64,000 nucleotides of DNA from Liquidambar formosana. Its lineage: Eukaryota > Streptophyta > Magnoliopsida > Saxifragales > Altingiaceae. Below are positions 53,568-63,414 of this stretch, piece by piece. The notes under the pieces are model-generated. The model was not told the origin of the DNA and did not search any database. It saw only the letters and a list, made by a program, of their open reading frames with translations. Every line of letters starts with the position of its first letter. The first letter of the stretch is position 1. Made by a program: the position numbers and the translations under genes. Location: positions 16,851,822-16,915,821 of the forward strand of contig CM077827.1 of the NCBI GenBank assembly GCA_039720395.1, given 5' to 3'.

Positions 53568-56098
53568 GTCACCCTTTCAGTCTCTCAGTTCATTTGGGCT
53601 AAATTAAAGTCTTTCCATACAAAAATCAGCAAGTATATCATCACAAGAATTGCATGCATATCATATATTTCATTCATCCATCCATGCATAATAAGCAAAT
53701 AAAAACAGAAAATAAAAAGAAGAAAAGAAAACATAAATAAACCTACGATGCTTGGATCCTAGAACGGACTTGAGCCTCACGAAGAGCGCCTACGTACCAT
53801 GCAACGAAATACATGGATCAAAGTCCACGTAGTTCGATTAGAATTAGGGTTAAGACCTAATATAAACCTATGGTTAAAACCCTAGGTTTCCTTATTTGAT
53901 CAAAAGAGTTGAATTTGATAGAAAGTTTGATTTTAGGAAAGAAATCCACAAAATGGAAACTTTAATAAAAACCAGAATTTTGTTGGTTAAGGAAACCTCT
54001 AATTAAACCATAGGACTTGTATTAAAAATTAACCCTAGATAGGGAGAAGAGAATGAGTTAAGAAGAAAGGTGAATTGGGGCACCTTCACACCCACTTACC
54101 TGAGCGCAATTAGCTCCAAGCATTTAGCCATTTCAGACATAAGCAGCCCTATTTGCCATGGGACAAATACCACACCTATTTGCACCCTTACAAGTGCTCA
54201 AAACCATGCAAAAACACTAACATGCAAATCTGGACAGAATAGTATTATGACCTAAAATCATCCACTAAGCATGCCAATAGCAAAAACAGCGAACAATAAT
54301 AAGTCCTAACATATTCCTAGAACCATATCATGCATAAAAACCCTAAAACATACTAACATGCATGCAAAACTATCATGTTTACTCCATATGAAAAACATAT
54401 ACAGCAAACACGAAGAAAAACCAAATAAAAAAGTCTACTTTATCATGCTATATGAAAACAAACACGAAACAATGACTTTAAAACCCTAAACTCACAAATA
54501 TGCTTAAAAACATACAAAACATACTTTAATCATGCTAAAACCAAACTAAACAGAAATTAAATCATGCATATTAACTAACTAAAGCAATATAACATGATGA
54601 AAATCCTAACTCTAACATGCAATGACACTAATCCTAACACAAGGACAATAGGAGCACACGAATCATAACTATGCATTAAAAACCTAAAAGACAGCCCTAA
54701 AGCATGCTAAACAGTAGATAAAAAATAGATATTCCATGTATATTAACTAGCTAGAGTGTTAATACATGATAAAAAAGTCACCTTTAACATGCAATAAGCC
54801 TAACCTATATGAGAACCTAGTTTAAGCTTGAATAGAGAAGGAGAATACCTTAGGAAGGGCCTTCCTTGCTGCTGTATGCAATTGTTCGTGGCTCCTCAGG
54901 TCTTTAGAGTGAATCAAACCAACACGAATCCTCCTCTTTGTCAAAGTGGTATCACAGCAAAGAGATCAAAACTCACTCAACTTTGAAAAGAAATAGAAAA
55001 CAAAAAGAGAACAAAAGAAAAGAAAAAGTGATTCTCGTCACTTTGCAGCAGCAGCAACTTCAATCGCGTTTTTGGGTATGAAAACGTTGGATTTGGACAA
55101 AACTTGTGAAATACAAAGTTGTAGAGAATTGAATTATCTTTCTAACAAGACCAATGTAATCAAATTCTGACTTCGGATGAAAAAGTTATGATTAAAATAC
55201 GACTGCTGGTTTTCAGAAAATCTGCTGCTGAATTATGACGAATTTCACTCCCTCCAAACCCTCTTCTCTTTTTCCTTGTTTAAAGACATTAAGAGAGTAT
55301 TTATAGCTGAAATCTGGAGTTTCCCTTTCCTTCCTGGACTAGGTTTCCTTGGAGAATAATCAAAAAGTATTTTATAATGATAAAAGACTTCTAATCTGAA
55401 TAGGAAAAGGAAATTGTCTTTTATAAAAATTGGGAGACTGACCGCTAACACGCATGCACATGTATCGTATGTGCGTACACACACTCATCACATACGTACA
55501 CGTGTTAGTGTCATGATAAAAATGGCTAATTTAATAAAATAATTTTCTTTTCATTTTAACCAAAAATCTCATGTTGTGATTCGCACTAATTCTTCAAGGA
55601 TAATCCGTAAATAACCACACTAAACTCATCATCAGGCCATATCAAAATTGAACTTCATGAAACACTTTTGAGGGTAAAATGATGACTAATGAAAGTCAAT
55701 TTGAAAAGATTTGGTTGGTAATTGTGAGTCAATTAGAGCTAACCCAAGGAAGGGTCAATTAACCAACTTGAACTACATCGAGCCATTTTAATCCTGAGCC
55801 ATTGACTTACCAAATTGAACCTAGAAATACCTCTTATGCATCCATATGAACTCCAATTGACAATTTGGAGATCATTCCAAGGTCAAATGAAAAGTTTGGG
55901 ACTTAAAAGACGATTATGCCCCTCAAGTCACAAAAGCTCTTATTATCCCTCAAGATCAGCTCCAATTTGAACCAAAATTCATATCCATTGTCCTTGTGAC
56001 TCTAGAAAACCAATGCAAGTGACTAGACTCAAAAACAAAACAAAAACATGCATGAAATGATGAGCCCTAGTAAGGTGGTGCAAAAATGGGGTGTGACA
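53568..56098 (-). repeat. E3 5' LTR, segment after the E4 insertion
   Basis: 2531 bp matching 29571-32101; with 43598-43856 it makes 2790 bp, the same length as the 3' LTR. It ends at 56098 (minus start TGTCACACCCC). About 20-25 single-base differences separate the two LTRs over 2790 bp. Confidence 0.95.
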
Positions 56099-57362
56099 TA
56101 GGGGATTGCTTATGGCTTCTCTTAAGCACCGTCAGACTATGCTTAAGCTCTTGAACCATGTCCAAGTGCCTATCGATACTTCACCGGAGGGGTTGGTGAG
56201 TCTTATAACCCCTGTCGAGAAAGCAGCTACCATAATCTTCACGGAAGCTGATTTGTCGAAAGGAAGGAGAGATCATGTGCAGGCTTTGAATATAACTATT
56301 GATACCCTAGGGAAACGGGTTCCCACCATCCTTATTGACAATGGTTCCGCTTTGAATGTGTGTCCACTTAGTACTGCTACATCTCTTGGGTTGGGACCTA
56401 CAGATTTTGTGCCATCTGGGCAATCGGTGAGAGCATATGACAACATAAGAAGGGAGCTGATTGGTATGGTGACCTTACCGTTAATCATAGGACCAGTAGA
56501 ATTTGAAGTTGAATTCCAAGTTCTTGATGTTCCTGCCTGTTTCAATCTCTTACTAGGTTGACCATGGATCCATCCAAATGGGGCCATCCCATCATCCTTG
56601 CACTAAAAAGTTAAATTCCCTTACAAAGGATCTATTGTGACCCTATAAGGAGACTATGAACTCGCTGCTAGCCAAATGCCAAGAATCCCCATTTGTGAGA
56701 TCAAGCACGATCCTTTAGATATGCCGTTGTCCGGGTTCGAATATGTGTAGGCTATCAACTTAGCAGCAGCAAGTAGAGAACTTATCCCACTAGACTTTTC
56801 ACCACATGGGAACTTGCGTGTCGCCGAGATCATGAAGATCATGGGTTTCTTTCCTGTCATGGGAATGGGACCAAGGCACCGAGGAATTTCAGAGCCAATT
56901 AAGCACCAATTGGCCTTGCATACCTTTGGCTTGGGATATAAGCCGACACAAGCAGATTACAAGGAACGAGCATGGCTGAGAAAAGAGAAAGAGATTGCTA
57001 AAGCATGTGGACACACTGTTATCCACCCGCTTAAGCCTTACAAGCCAACCTTGAATGGGTGCTTTATGAAAGAATGAGAAGATTTCCCCTACTGTGGTTT
57101 TCCGGAGCCTACTTATGTGGAGTCCATCGGAGCTAGAGTCCCAGGGTTTGAGATTTTCTTTGAGACCGAGTGGTATCCGATCACAGCAACCATGGTTGAG
57201 GGATCTGCAATAGATAGCCACAGAGAAGAAGAGGATTGGGCAGACAGCATGGATTTAGAAGTTATGGGCCGATTGTTTTCAGAATGTGTGCTAGCCATCG
57301 AAGATTGTGAAGAGATTCCAGTTCCAATATTCCAGACAGTCAGCGAGCCACTTCAGAATTAG
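56099..57362 (+). pseudogene. E1 protease and linker, with stops
   Basis: Continues E1 after E3. The protease region (56106-56560) reads RQTMLKLLNHVQVPIDTSPEGL, then GKRVPTILIDNGSALNVCPL, then VEFQVLDVPACFNLLLG, and ends at TGA where E3 has the Arg of GRPWIHP. The linker has further stops near 56603, 56646, 56748 and 57075. A glycine-rich G-patch-like segment (MGFFPVMGMGPRHRGI, then TFGLGYKPT) lies near 56840-56945. The final acidic linker ends at 57362. Most stops fit C-to-T changes. Confidence 0.85.
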
Positions 57363-57617
57363 AACACCGAAGGATCCCCCGTTCTTGTTCCAAGGAAAGA
57401 AGAGTCTAAGCTAGTAGAGGATATGTAGGTTTTCTTTTGAGTCTTGAGTCAGCAAACAATCTGTCTTTGTTTAAAGTATTTCATTTGTTGAGTCTTTTAG
57501 AGTTATCATAAGTTTTGTTGTTTCAGAGTCTTCAATTAGTGATTGGTACTTTCTTTATTTTCTCGCAGAGATTATATCCATTGTCTTCGTGCCTTTTTGT
57601 CTCTTAATGTGTGTGGC
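57363..57617 (+). other. E1 intron-like spacer before RT
   Basis: Non-coding, T-rich, ending with CTTTATTTTCTCGCAG (to 57568), a good splice acceptor 50 bases before the RT start ATG. It is in the same position as the spacer in E3. The donor is not clear; GGTTTTC near 57429 is one option. Confidence 0.45.
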
Positions 57618-58682
57618 ATGGAAATAGACCCTAGAGACGCTAATATCCCTCCTAAGCTCGTTGAGCAAAGGAATAAAGGGATAGCACAACCAATTACAGA
57701 AGAACTAGAATTAATTAATCTAGGAACGAATGAATTGCCAAAAATAATTAAAATTGGTACAACACTTTCCCCTTCTGAAAAAGAACAATTGGTTGAGTTG
57801 TTAGGAGAAAACCTTGAAGCATTCGCATGGTCTTATGAAGATATGCCCGGAGTAGACACAGACATAGTACAGCATCACATTCCGACCAATCCTGACATGA
57901 AGCCTATTAAGCAGAAGTTGAGGAGAATGAAGCCTGAATGGGCGTTGAAGATAAAGGAAGAGGTGATCAAGCAAATAGAAGCTAAGTTCCTTAAGGTTGT
58001 GGAGTACCCCGAATGGCTTGCAACTATAGTGTCGGTTCCAAAGAAGGATGGCAGAGTACGTATGTGTGTAGACTTTCATGATTTGAATAAGGCATGCCCT
58101 AAGGATGACTTTCCACTACCACACATTGACGTGTTAGTTGACAGCACCGCAGGGCACGCCCTCCTTTCTTTCATGGATGGTTTCTCGGGTTACAATCAGA
58201 TCAAAATGGCACCAGAAGATATGGAGAAAACGTCATTCATCACTCAGTGGGGGACCTATTGTTACAAAGTAATGCCATTTGGGTTAAAGAATGTAGGGGC
58301 AACTTATCAGAGAGCTACTACCACCTTGTTGCATGACATGATACACAAAGAGGTCGAGGTTTACGTCGACGACATGATTGTCAAGTCAAAGGATGGGGAA
58401 GGACATGTAGCTGTGCTCAGAAAGTTCTTCGATCGAATCATAAAGTACAAGCTTCGCCTCAACCCTCAGAAATGTGCTTTCAGAGTCACTACGGGAAAGT
58501 TGCTAGGTTTCATGATAACACAGAGAGGAATTGAAGTGGATCCAAGCAAGATCAAAGCCATTCTAGAGATGCCGCCGCCTAAGAATGAGAAGGAAATCCG
58601 AGGTTTCCTAGGAAGATTGCAGTACATGAGCCGGTTCATAGCTAAACTCACTACCATTGTGAGCCCGTTTTCAAGCTGCTAA
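57618..58682 (+). CDS. E1 reverse transcriptase (frame ends early)
   Basis: Starts at ATG 57618 (MEIDPRDANIPPKLVEQR), aligned with the E3 RT start. Motifs: KQKLRRMKPEWALKIKEEV, KKDGRVRMCVDFHDLN, FMDGFSGYNQIKMAPEDME, YCYKVMPFGLKN and YVDDMIVKS, then the thumb KEIRGFLGRLQYMSRFIAKL. All RT motifs are intact up to a frameshift near 58665, which stops the frame at 58682. It is the best preserved part of E1. Confidence 0.9.
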   Translation: MEIDPRDANIPPKLVEQRNKGIAQPITEELELINLGTNELPKIIKIGTTLSPSEKEQLVELLGENLEAFAWSYEDMPGVDTDIVQHHIPTNPDMKPIKQKLRRMKPEWALKIKEEVIKQIEAKFLKVVEYPEWLATIVSVPKKDGRVRMCVDFHDLNKACPKDDFPLPHIDVLVDSTAGHALLSFMDGFSGYNQIKMAPEDMEKTSFITQWGTYCYKVMPFGLKNVGATYQRATTTLLHDMIHKEVEVYVDDMIVKSKDGEGHVAVLRKFFDRIIKYKLRLNPQKCAFRVTTGKLLGFMITQRGIEVDPSKIKAILEMPPPKNEKEIRGFLGRLQYMSRFIAKLTTIVSPFSSC

Positions 58683-59061
58683 AAAAAGGAGAACCGAAAG
58701 AATGGAACGAGGAATGCCAGAATGCTTTTGAAGCCATTAAAGGCTACTTAAGCAATCCACCGATACTGGTTCCACCTAGAGAAGGAGAGCCACTGTTGCT
58801 GTACTTAACCATTACAGAAACTGCTATGGGGGCAATGCTTGCACAATACTTAGAAAAGTTGAGGAAAGAGAATGCCATTTACTATCTGAGTAAGAAAATG
58901 ATAGACTATGAGGTCAACTATAATGCTGTGGAAAAGACTTGCGTGGCATTGGTGTGGGCCTCCCAAAAACTCCGCCATTACATGCTATCTTTCCAGGTGT
59001 TCCTAGTTAGTCGCATGGATCCACTCAAATATCTACTTGGCCGAGAATCCAGTTTCAGAAG
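58683..59061 (+). pseudogene. E1 RNase H, truncated by deletion
   Basis: After the frameshift the gypsy RNase H continues: PPILVPPREGEPLLLYLTITETAMGAML, IYYLSKKMIDYEVNYNAVEKTCVALVWA and SRMDPLKYLLGRE. The match to E3 ends near 59050-59061, where the sequence switches to mid-LTR (GGATAGCTAATTAG). The archaeal-type RNase H, integrase and first ~230 bp of the LTR are gone. Confidence 0.88.
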
Positions 59062-61937
59062 GATAGCTAATTAGAACTTTTGCGACTTGAAGGGCAATTT
59101 CGTCTTTTACTTCGTATATTTTCCAATTGACTTCCAAATTTGTTCTGGAGTGTTCCATTGACCTTAGAATGATGAAATGAGTCCAATTTAAAAGCCAATT
59201 TAATTTATTGATAGGTTTTGCATTGGTTCACCACATTACCCTATGGTTAATTAACCTTTTTTTGGGTAATCGCCTCATGAAAACCCAGCCACCTGACCAT
59301 GGTCAGGGATTTTTGGTTCAAGAATATTCTAGGCTTATTCTACATTGAATCCTTGAAATTTTGGCTTTTGAATCACTCAAATTGGAGTTAAAATGAAGAA
59401 TTTGTGTCCGTTTGAAGTTCGAAGTCTGTACTGAGTCAAAATTCCAAAATTTTTGGATTCCTCTCGGGTGACGGGTTCACCCAACCAGTCCAACCAGTTG
59501 GGCCAACTGGTCACCTGAGCGTTTCGTCCTGATTTGTCTCTCTTTGAATTTTTGACGGAATGGGACTCTACCACTCCGAATTTCAGCCTTCTAAAGGACT
59601 TCTAAGCCTATTGGGAGGTGGTTTTGAGTTGTTTAACATTCATGGGATTTAATGACAACCTTAGATTGATTTTATGGTGAATTAATCTCAACCATTGGTT
59701 CACATGGTTGGTTGGTTATAAATAGAGGCTCATTCATCAGCATAGGGGACTTTTTACTTATTTGACACTTCATATTCCTGAGAGAGAGAGGGACCACGAG
59801 TTTGCACACACCCATATCACTTGGAGGAGGCTTTCTATTGCAATTTTGAAGAGGAACTAGAAGGGAACCAAACCAAAGAGAAGGAAGAACGCAGCGAAGA
59901 CCCTTGCTTTGTTGTAAGTCTCCTTTACATCCTTTTACGATTCTTTCTTCTTCTACTCCATTCTCTGCATAACTATGACTTAGAATTGAATTAGGAATCA
60001 TATATACTCTATATTTTAGAGTGTATATGATTCAAATATGATGAGAATGCATGTTAGTGGATTAGGATTGCGAATTTTTTGCTGGTAGGATAGTTTCTCT
60101 CTTAAGGATAGAAGTATGTTTTGCATGAAAAATCAATTGATGTGTTTAGGCCGTTTTCTCTTCATGGTTCAATTATATGCATGATTTTAAGCATCTTTTG
60201 TATAGGACACTTGCTGTGTAAGCCTCATCTTCATAGGTGTATGGATGATTATCCTTTTCGAGGATAATTATCGTCCTTAGAAGGTGAGGTTGTGCATGGG
60301 TGCTTTCTGGAGTGTGTTTAAGTGCGCTATGAGTTTCTTTGCATTCTTAGCTATATATTTTATGTAGGATATGTGAAGAAACCATTCATACGGAGTGATT
60401 TTTATGTAAAATTATCTCTAGATAGTTTTACTTAAGAAAACTCGCCGTAAGGATGATTATTTCACATTCTTACATAAAGTACTTACCTAAGGCATCATGT
60501 TAGGTTTGCTTTTCATGTTTAGGATTGTCATATGATATTTTCATCATGATAATGCCTATTTAACATGTTTTTGATAGTTTTGTGCATGTTAGGGTGTTTT
60601 AGAGCATATAGGAGCATATAGGAGCATACTTAGGATTTTGTGTCTCTTTTGATTTTTGTTATTTGCATGAGTTTTAGGTCATTATATGCATGTTTAGTAT
60701 TCTGTCCAGATTTGAATTAGGTCTTCTAATGATGATTTGAGCATGAATATGGTTGGTTTGAGCTTAATAATTGCCCTATAGAATACATAGGGTGATTAAT
60801 TGATGTTTTCTCGATGTTTCGGGATGATTTGCATATGCTAAGCGGTTCATGGTAAGTTTGTTTTGATTTGTTCTCTTCTCCCCCCTAGGGTTATTGTCTT
60901 TACTTTGGATTAGAAGTCCTAGGTTTCCAACTCTCTTAAAATTCTGTTTTAATTAGAGTTCTATCTCTTTTAGAATTCTACTTTTTCTCAAACTCTTTTT
61001 TTAATTAGAGTTCTATCTCTTTTAGAATTCTACTTTTCTCAAACTTCTTTTTTTGGATAAGAGTTCTATCTCTTTTCAAATTTTATCTTTTCTCAAATTC
61101 CTTTTTTGGAAATCCTTCTTCTTTTAAAACTTTTCTTTTCTTAAGTTGGAAACTTAGGATTTATAGTTCATTGTAAAGGGAGAAACCCCTTCTCAATTGA
61201 ACTACATGGACTTTGATCCTTACATCTTTGTATGTAAGGTACGTAGGCGCTCATTTGATGTTCAAGTCCACCCTAGGATACTAAGTGTCCTAGGTTTTCT
61301 TTTTCTTTCTTTTTTTCTTTCTTTCTACCCATTTGTCCATCACATATATGCTAGAGGAGTAGGATGGACCCATGCTTGCTCATTTATCCATCACATATTT
61401 GCTAGTGGATAGGATGGATTTGTTTGCTCATTCTCTCATTCTCTTGCTTGCTTTCCATATCTCTCATACTTGTTCATGGATGTTTACATGCTTTATGGAT
61501 GTTTATTGCTTTATGGATGTTTATGGATGAATGTGGATTATTTGTGGATGATTCTTTGCATATGCATGGTGACTAATTAGGAAGTGATTGAAATAGCCTC
61601 TATAAATTCAGAGACCCATTTTGGGGCAATGTGGGTGCCTATAGGATGTTTCCTAGAACCTTCCCACATCGTAACTTAGTTTCCGAATCCTCTCTTGTTT
61701 TGATAGACCTGCTTTTCCTTGATCGGAGTCATGTGGTTTGTTTTCAAAAGTTTCCTTTTAAAACTATTTTCAAAGGTTTTCCTTTTTTCCTTAAAAAATG
61801 AGGTGGCAACTCCTTGTTTGTTTGTTTTTGTGAACCTTTTAAAAAACCAGATTTTTATTAATTTAAATCTCTACAAGTCTTTTTAAAAGAAGGGTTCTCT
61901 TTCCTTCCTCTTCCCGGATCGAAACTCGTGGTTCACA
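59062..61937 (+). repeat. E1 right (3') LTR, 5'-truncated
   Basis: Matches the left LTR from about 20154 to its end, without the nested solo LTR. TATAAATA is at 59717-59724. A longer palindromic block (59466-59515, including CCAGTTGG-G-CCAACTGG) replaces the shorter one of the left LTR. It ends GGTTCACA at 61937. Confidence 0.9.
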
Positions 61938-61938
61938 G

Positions 61939-62014
61939 TATAGTTTCCTTAGAATTCTTATTAAGGTATGTGTTTTATATTGCTATATTTCCTATATATG
62001 CAGAAGGGTAGTTG
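61939..62014 (+). repeat. 76-bp tandem unit in the Helitron, copy 2
   Basis: The partner of 19844-19919. Differences include AGAATTC versus TAATTC and TTGCTAT versus TTGTTAT. It belongs to the Helitron interior right of E1. Confidence 0.85.
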
Positions 62015-62093
62015 TGTATTTAAAAATTAAAATAAGGGTATATTAATCAATCAAAAGTTTTTCTAACATTCATCTTTTTATAGGTAGTATAGA

Positions 62094-63409
62094 TAATTAT
62101 CCTTTTTGTTAGGTAGGGTTTTGCATGAAAGCTTTCTGTGATGTGTTTAAGCATGAAAGCACTTCTATCGTGTTCTAGGATATATATTTTACGTAGGATA
62201 TGATGATTTCACCTTCCCATAACGATTTTTTTACGTGAAATTATCTTAGGATAATTTTGCTTAAGAAAGCTCGTCGAAGGAAGGCCTTTTGCCATATTTT
62301 ACATAAAATATCATCTTTTTGGCTAGAATAAACTTTGTTATCATGTTTATTGATATTATTGGATGTTCTTATGATTGTTAGTATGTTTTTGGTAGGTTTT
62401 TATGCATGTTAGTTGGGTTATTGCAGATAGGGTTGTATTAGGGTTTTTACTTATTCATTATTCTTGGTATTTGCATGATTAATGGATGATTTTACACTTT
62501 AATGTGATCCTGTCCAGATTAGTATTTTGTTATTTTTGCATGGTTTTGAGCATGTGTAAGGGTGCAAACAGGTGCAATAATTGCCTGCTACTGCTTGGAA
62601 AATTGCACAAGGTAAGTAGGGTATGAAGTGCCCTAATTTACTTTACCTAACCTTTTTTTTCTCTTCTCCCTCCTAGGGTTATTTTCTAATGGAAGGATAT
62701 GGTGAATTCTATGGTTTCTTCCCACTCCTTTTTCAAAGTTTATGTCTTTCATTGAAGTCTTATTAAGAATCATTTGTCTTTAAAAATTTCTATGGAAGGA
62801 AACCTAAGGTTTACCATAAGTCACAATTAGGGTTTAACCTTATTCTCTTCGAACTACGTGGACTTTGATCCATGCATTTCCATGCATGGTACGTAGGTGC
62901 TCAATTGATGTCCAAGTCCACCCTAGGATACTAAGTATCCTAGGTTTTCTTTTTCTTTTATTCATTTGTCCATCACATATGATTGCTAGTGGAGTAAGAT
63001 GGATTCATGTTTGTGATTGCTAGTGGATTAGGATGAATTTATCCATCACATATAATTGCTAGAGGAGTAGGATGGATTTTTGATTGATCTGCATGCTATA
63101 TTTTATTGATGGATATTGATTTGCATGTGATTAAGTCATTAAATTAGCCCAATCAAATTAAGAGACCAACTTGGGCGATGTGGGTGGCTATGGGCTTTGC
63201 CCAGAACCTTCCCACGTAGTAACTTAGCCCCTGAATCCAATTTTCTGGTTTTAAAGACTTTGCTTTTCCTCTTAATGGAGTCATGAGGTTTTTGAAAATA
63301 AAACATTTTTATGGTTTTCCTCTTTTCCTTAAAAAATGAGGTGGCGACTCCTTTCCTTTGCTTTCTTTCACATTGCCAAATCCCGTGGGCCATTTTTCAT
63401 GGGTTCACA
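62094..63409 (+). mobile_element. Solo gypsy LTR S1, right part
   Basis: Continues S1 after the Helitron and ends CATGGGTTCACA at 63409, followed by the CATAT duplication. It is colinear with the E1 LTR from about 21335 onward (TACGTAGGATATG, CACCCTAGGATACTAAGTATCC, AAAAAATGAGGTGGCGACTCC). The copia sequence cut at 18004 resumes at 63415. Confidence 0.9.
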
Positions 63410-63414
63410 CATAT

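Larger units (their letters stand above)
29312..56098 (-). mobile_element. Tat-lineage Ty3/gypsy retrotransposon E3
   Basis: Minus-oriented element with two 2790-bp LTRs (29312-32101; 43598-43856 plus 53568-56098), a TGGCGACTCC primer site, gag, PR, RT, two RNase H domains and integrase, an antisense plant-mobile-domain-like ORF and a 3' tandem array. Two RNase H domains and an antisense ORF after integrase are known features of the Tat lineage. The flanks (TGGG at 29308 and TAGGGG at 56099) give only an imperfect duplication, but the E1 reading frame continues across. The LTRs differ by roughly 0.9 percent. Gag-pol has three in-frame stops and one frame change. Its right LTR is interrupted by E4. 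Without E4 it is about 17.1 kb. Confidence 0.92.
19924..61937 (+). mobile_element. Decayed Tat-type Ty3/gypsy retrotransposon (E1)
   Basis: Left LTR 19924-24635, primer site, gag-PR, RT, RNase H, and a right LTR lacking its first part (59062-61937). Flanks are TTATA (19919-19923) and GTATA (61938-61942), a duplication with one mismatch. It is interrupted by two solo LTRs and by E3. Gag-PR keeps its frame for long stretches but has many stops. Everything after the first RNase H domain, including integrase and the start of the right LTR, is deleted. Its close relative E3 shows what is missing. It cannot move by itself. Confidence 0.88.
19698..62093 (-). mobile_element. Small non-autonomous Helitron, split by E1
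   Basis: On the minus strand the 5' end reads TCTATACTACCTATAAAAAG (from 62093) preceded by A. The 3' end reads CACGTGCAACGCACATGTG, a GC-bearing hairpin, then CTATATCTAG (to 19698) followed by T. These are the hallmarks of plant Helitrons: a TC start, a 3' hairpin, a CTAG end and insertion between A and T with no duplication. The related E1 LTR shows the unoccupied site at 21334/21335. Without the 42-kb E1 insertion the Helitron is only about 0.37 kb, AT-rich and non-coding. It would need rolling-circle Rep/helicase supplied elsewhere. Confidence 0.85.

Noticed and set aside
29307..56104. A clean 5-bp TSD for E3
   Set aside because: TGGGG on the left and TAGGG on the right do not match exactly; insertion is instead supported by the E1 frame continuing on both sides.
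19844..62014. A 76-bp target-site duplication of E1
   Set aside because: LTR elements make about 5-bp duplications; the TTATA/GTATA flanks account for that, and the 76-bp units are tandem once E1 is removed.
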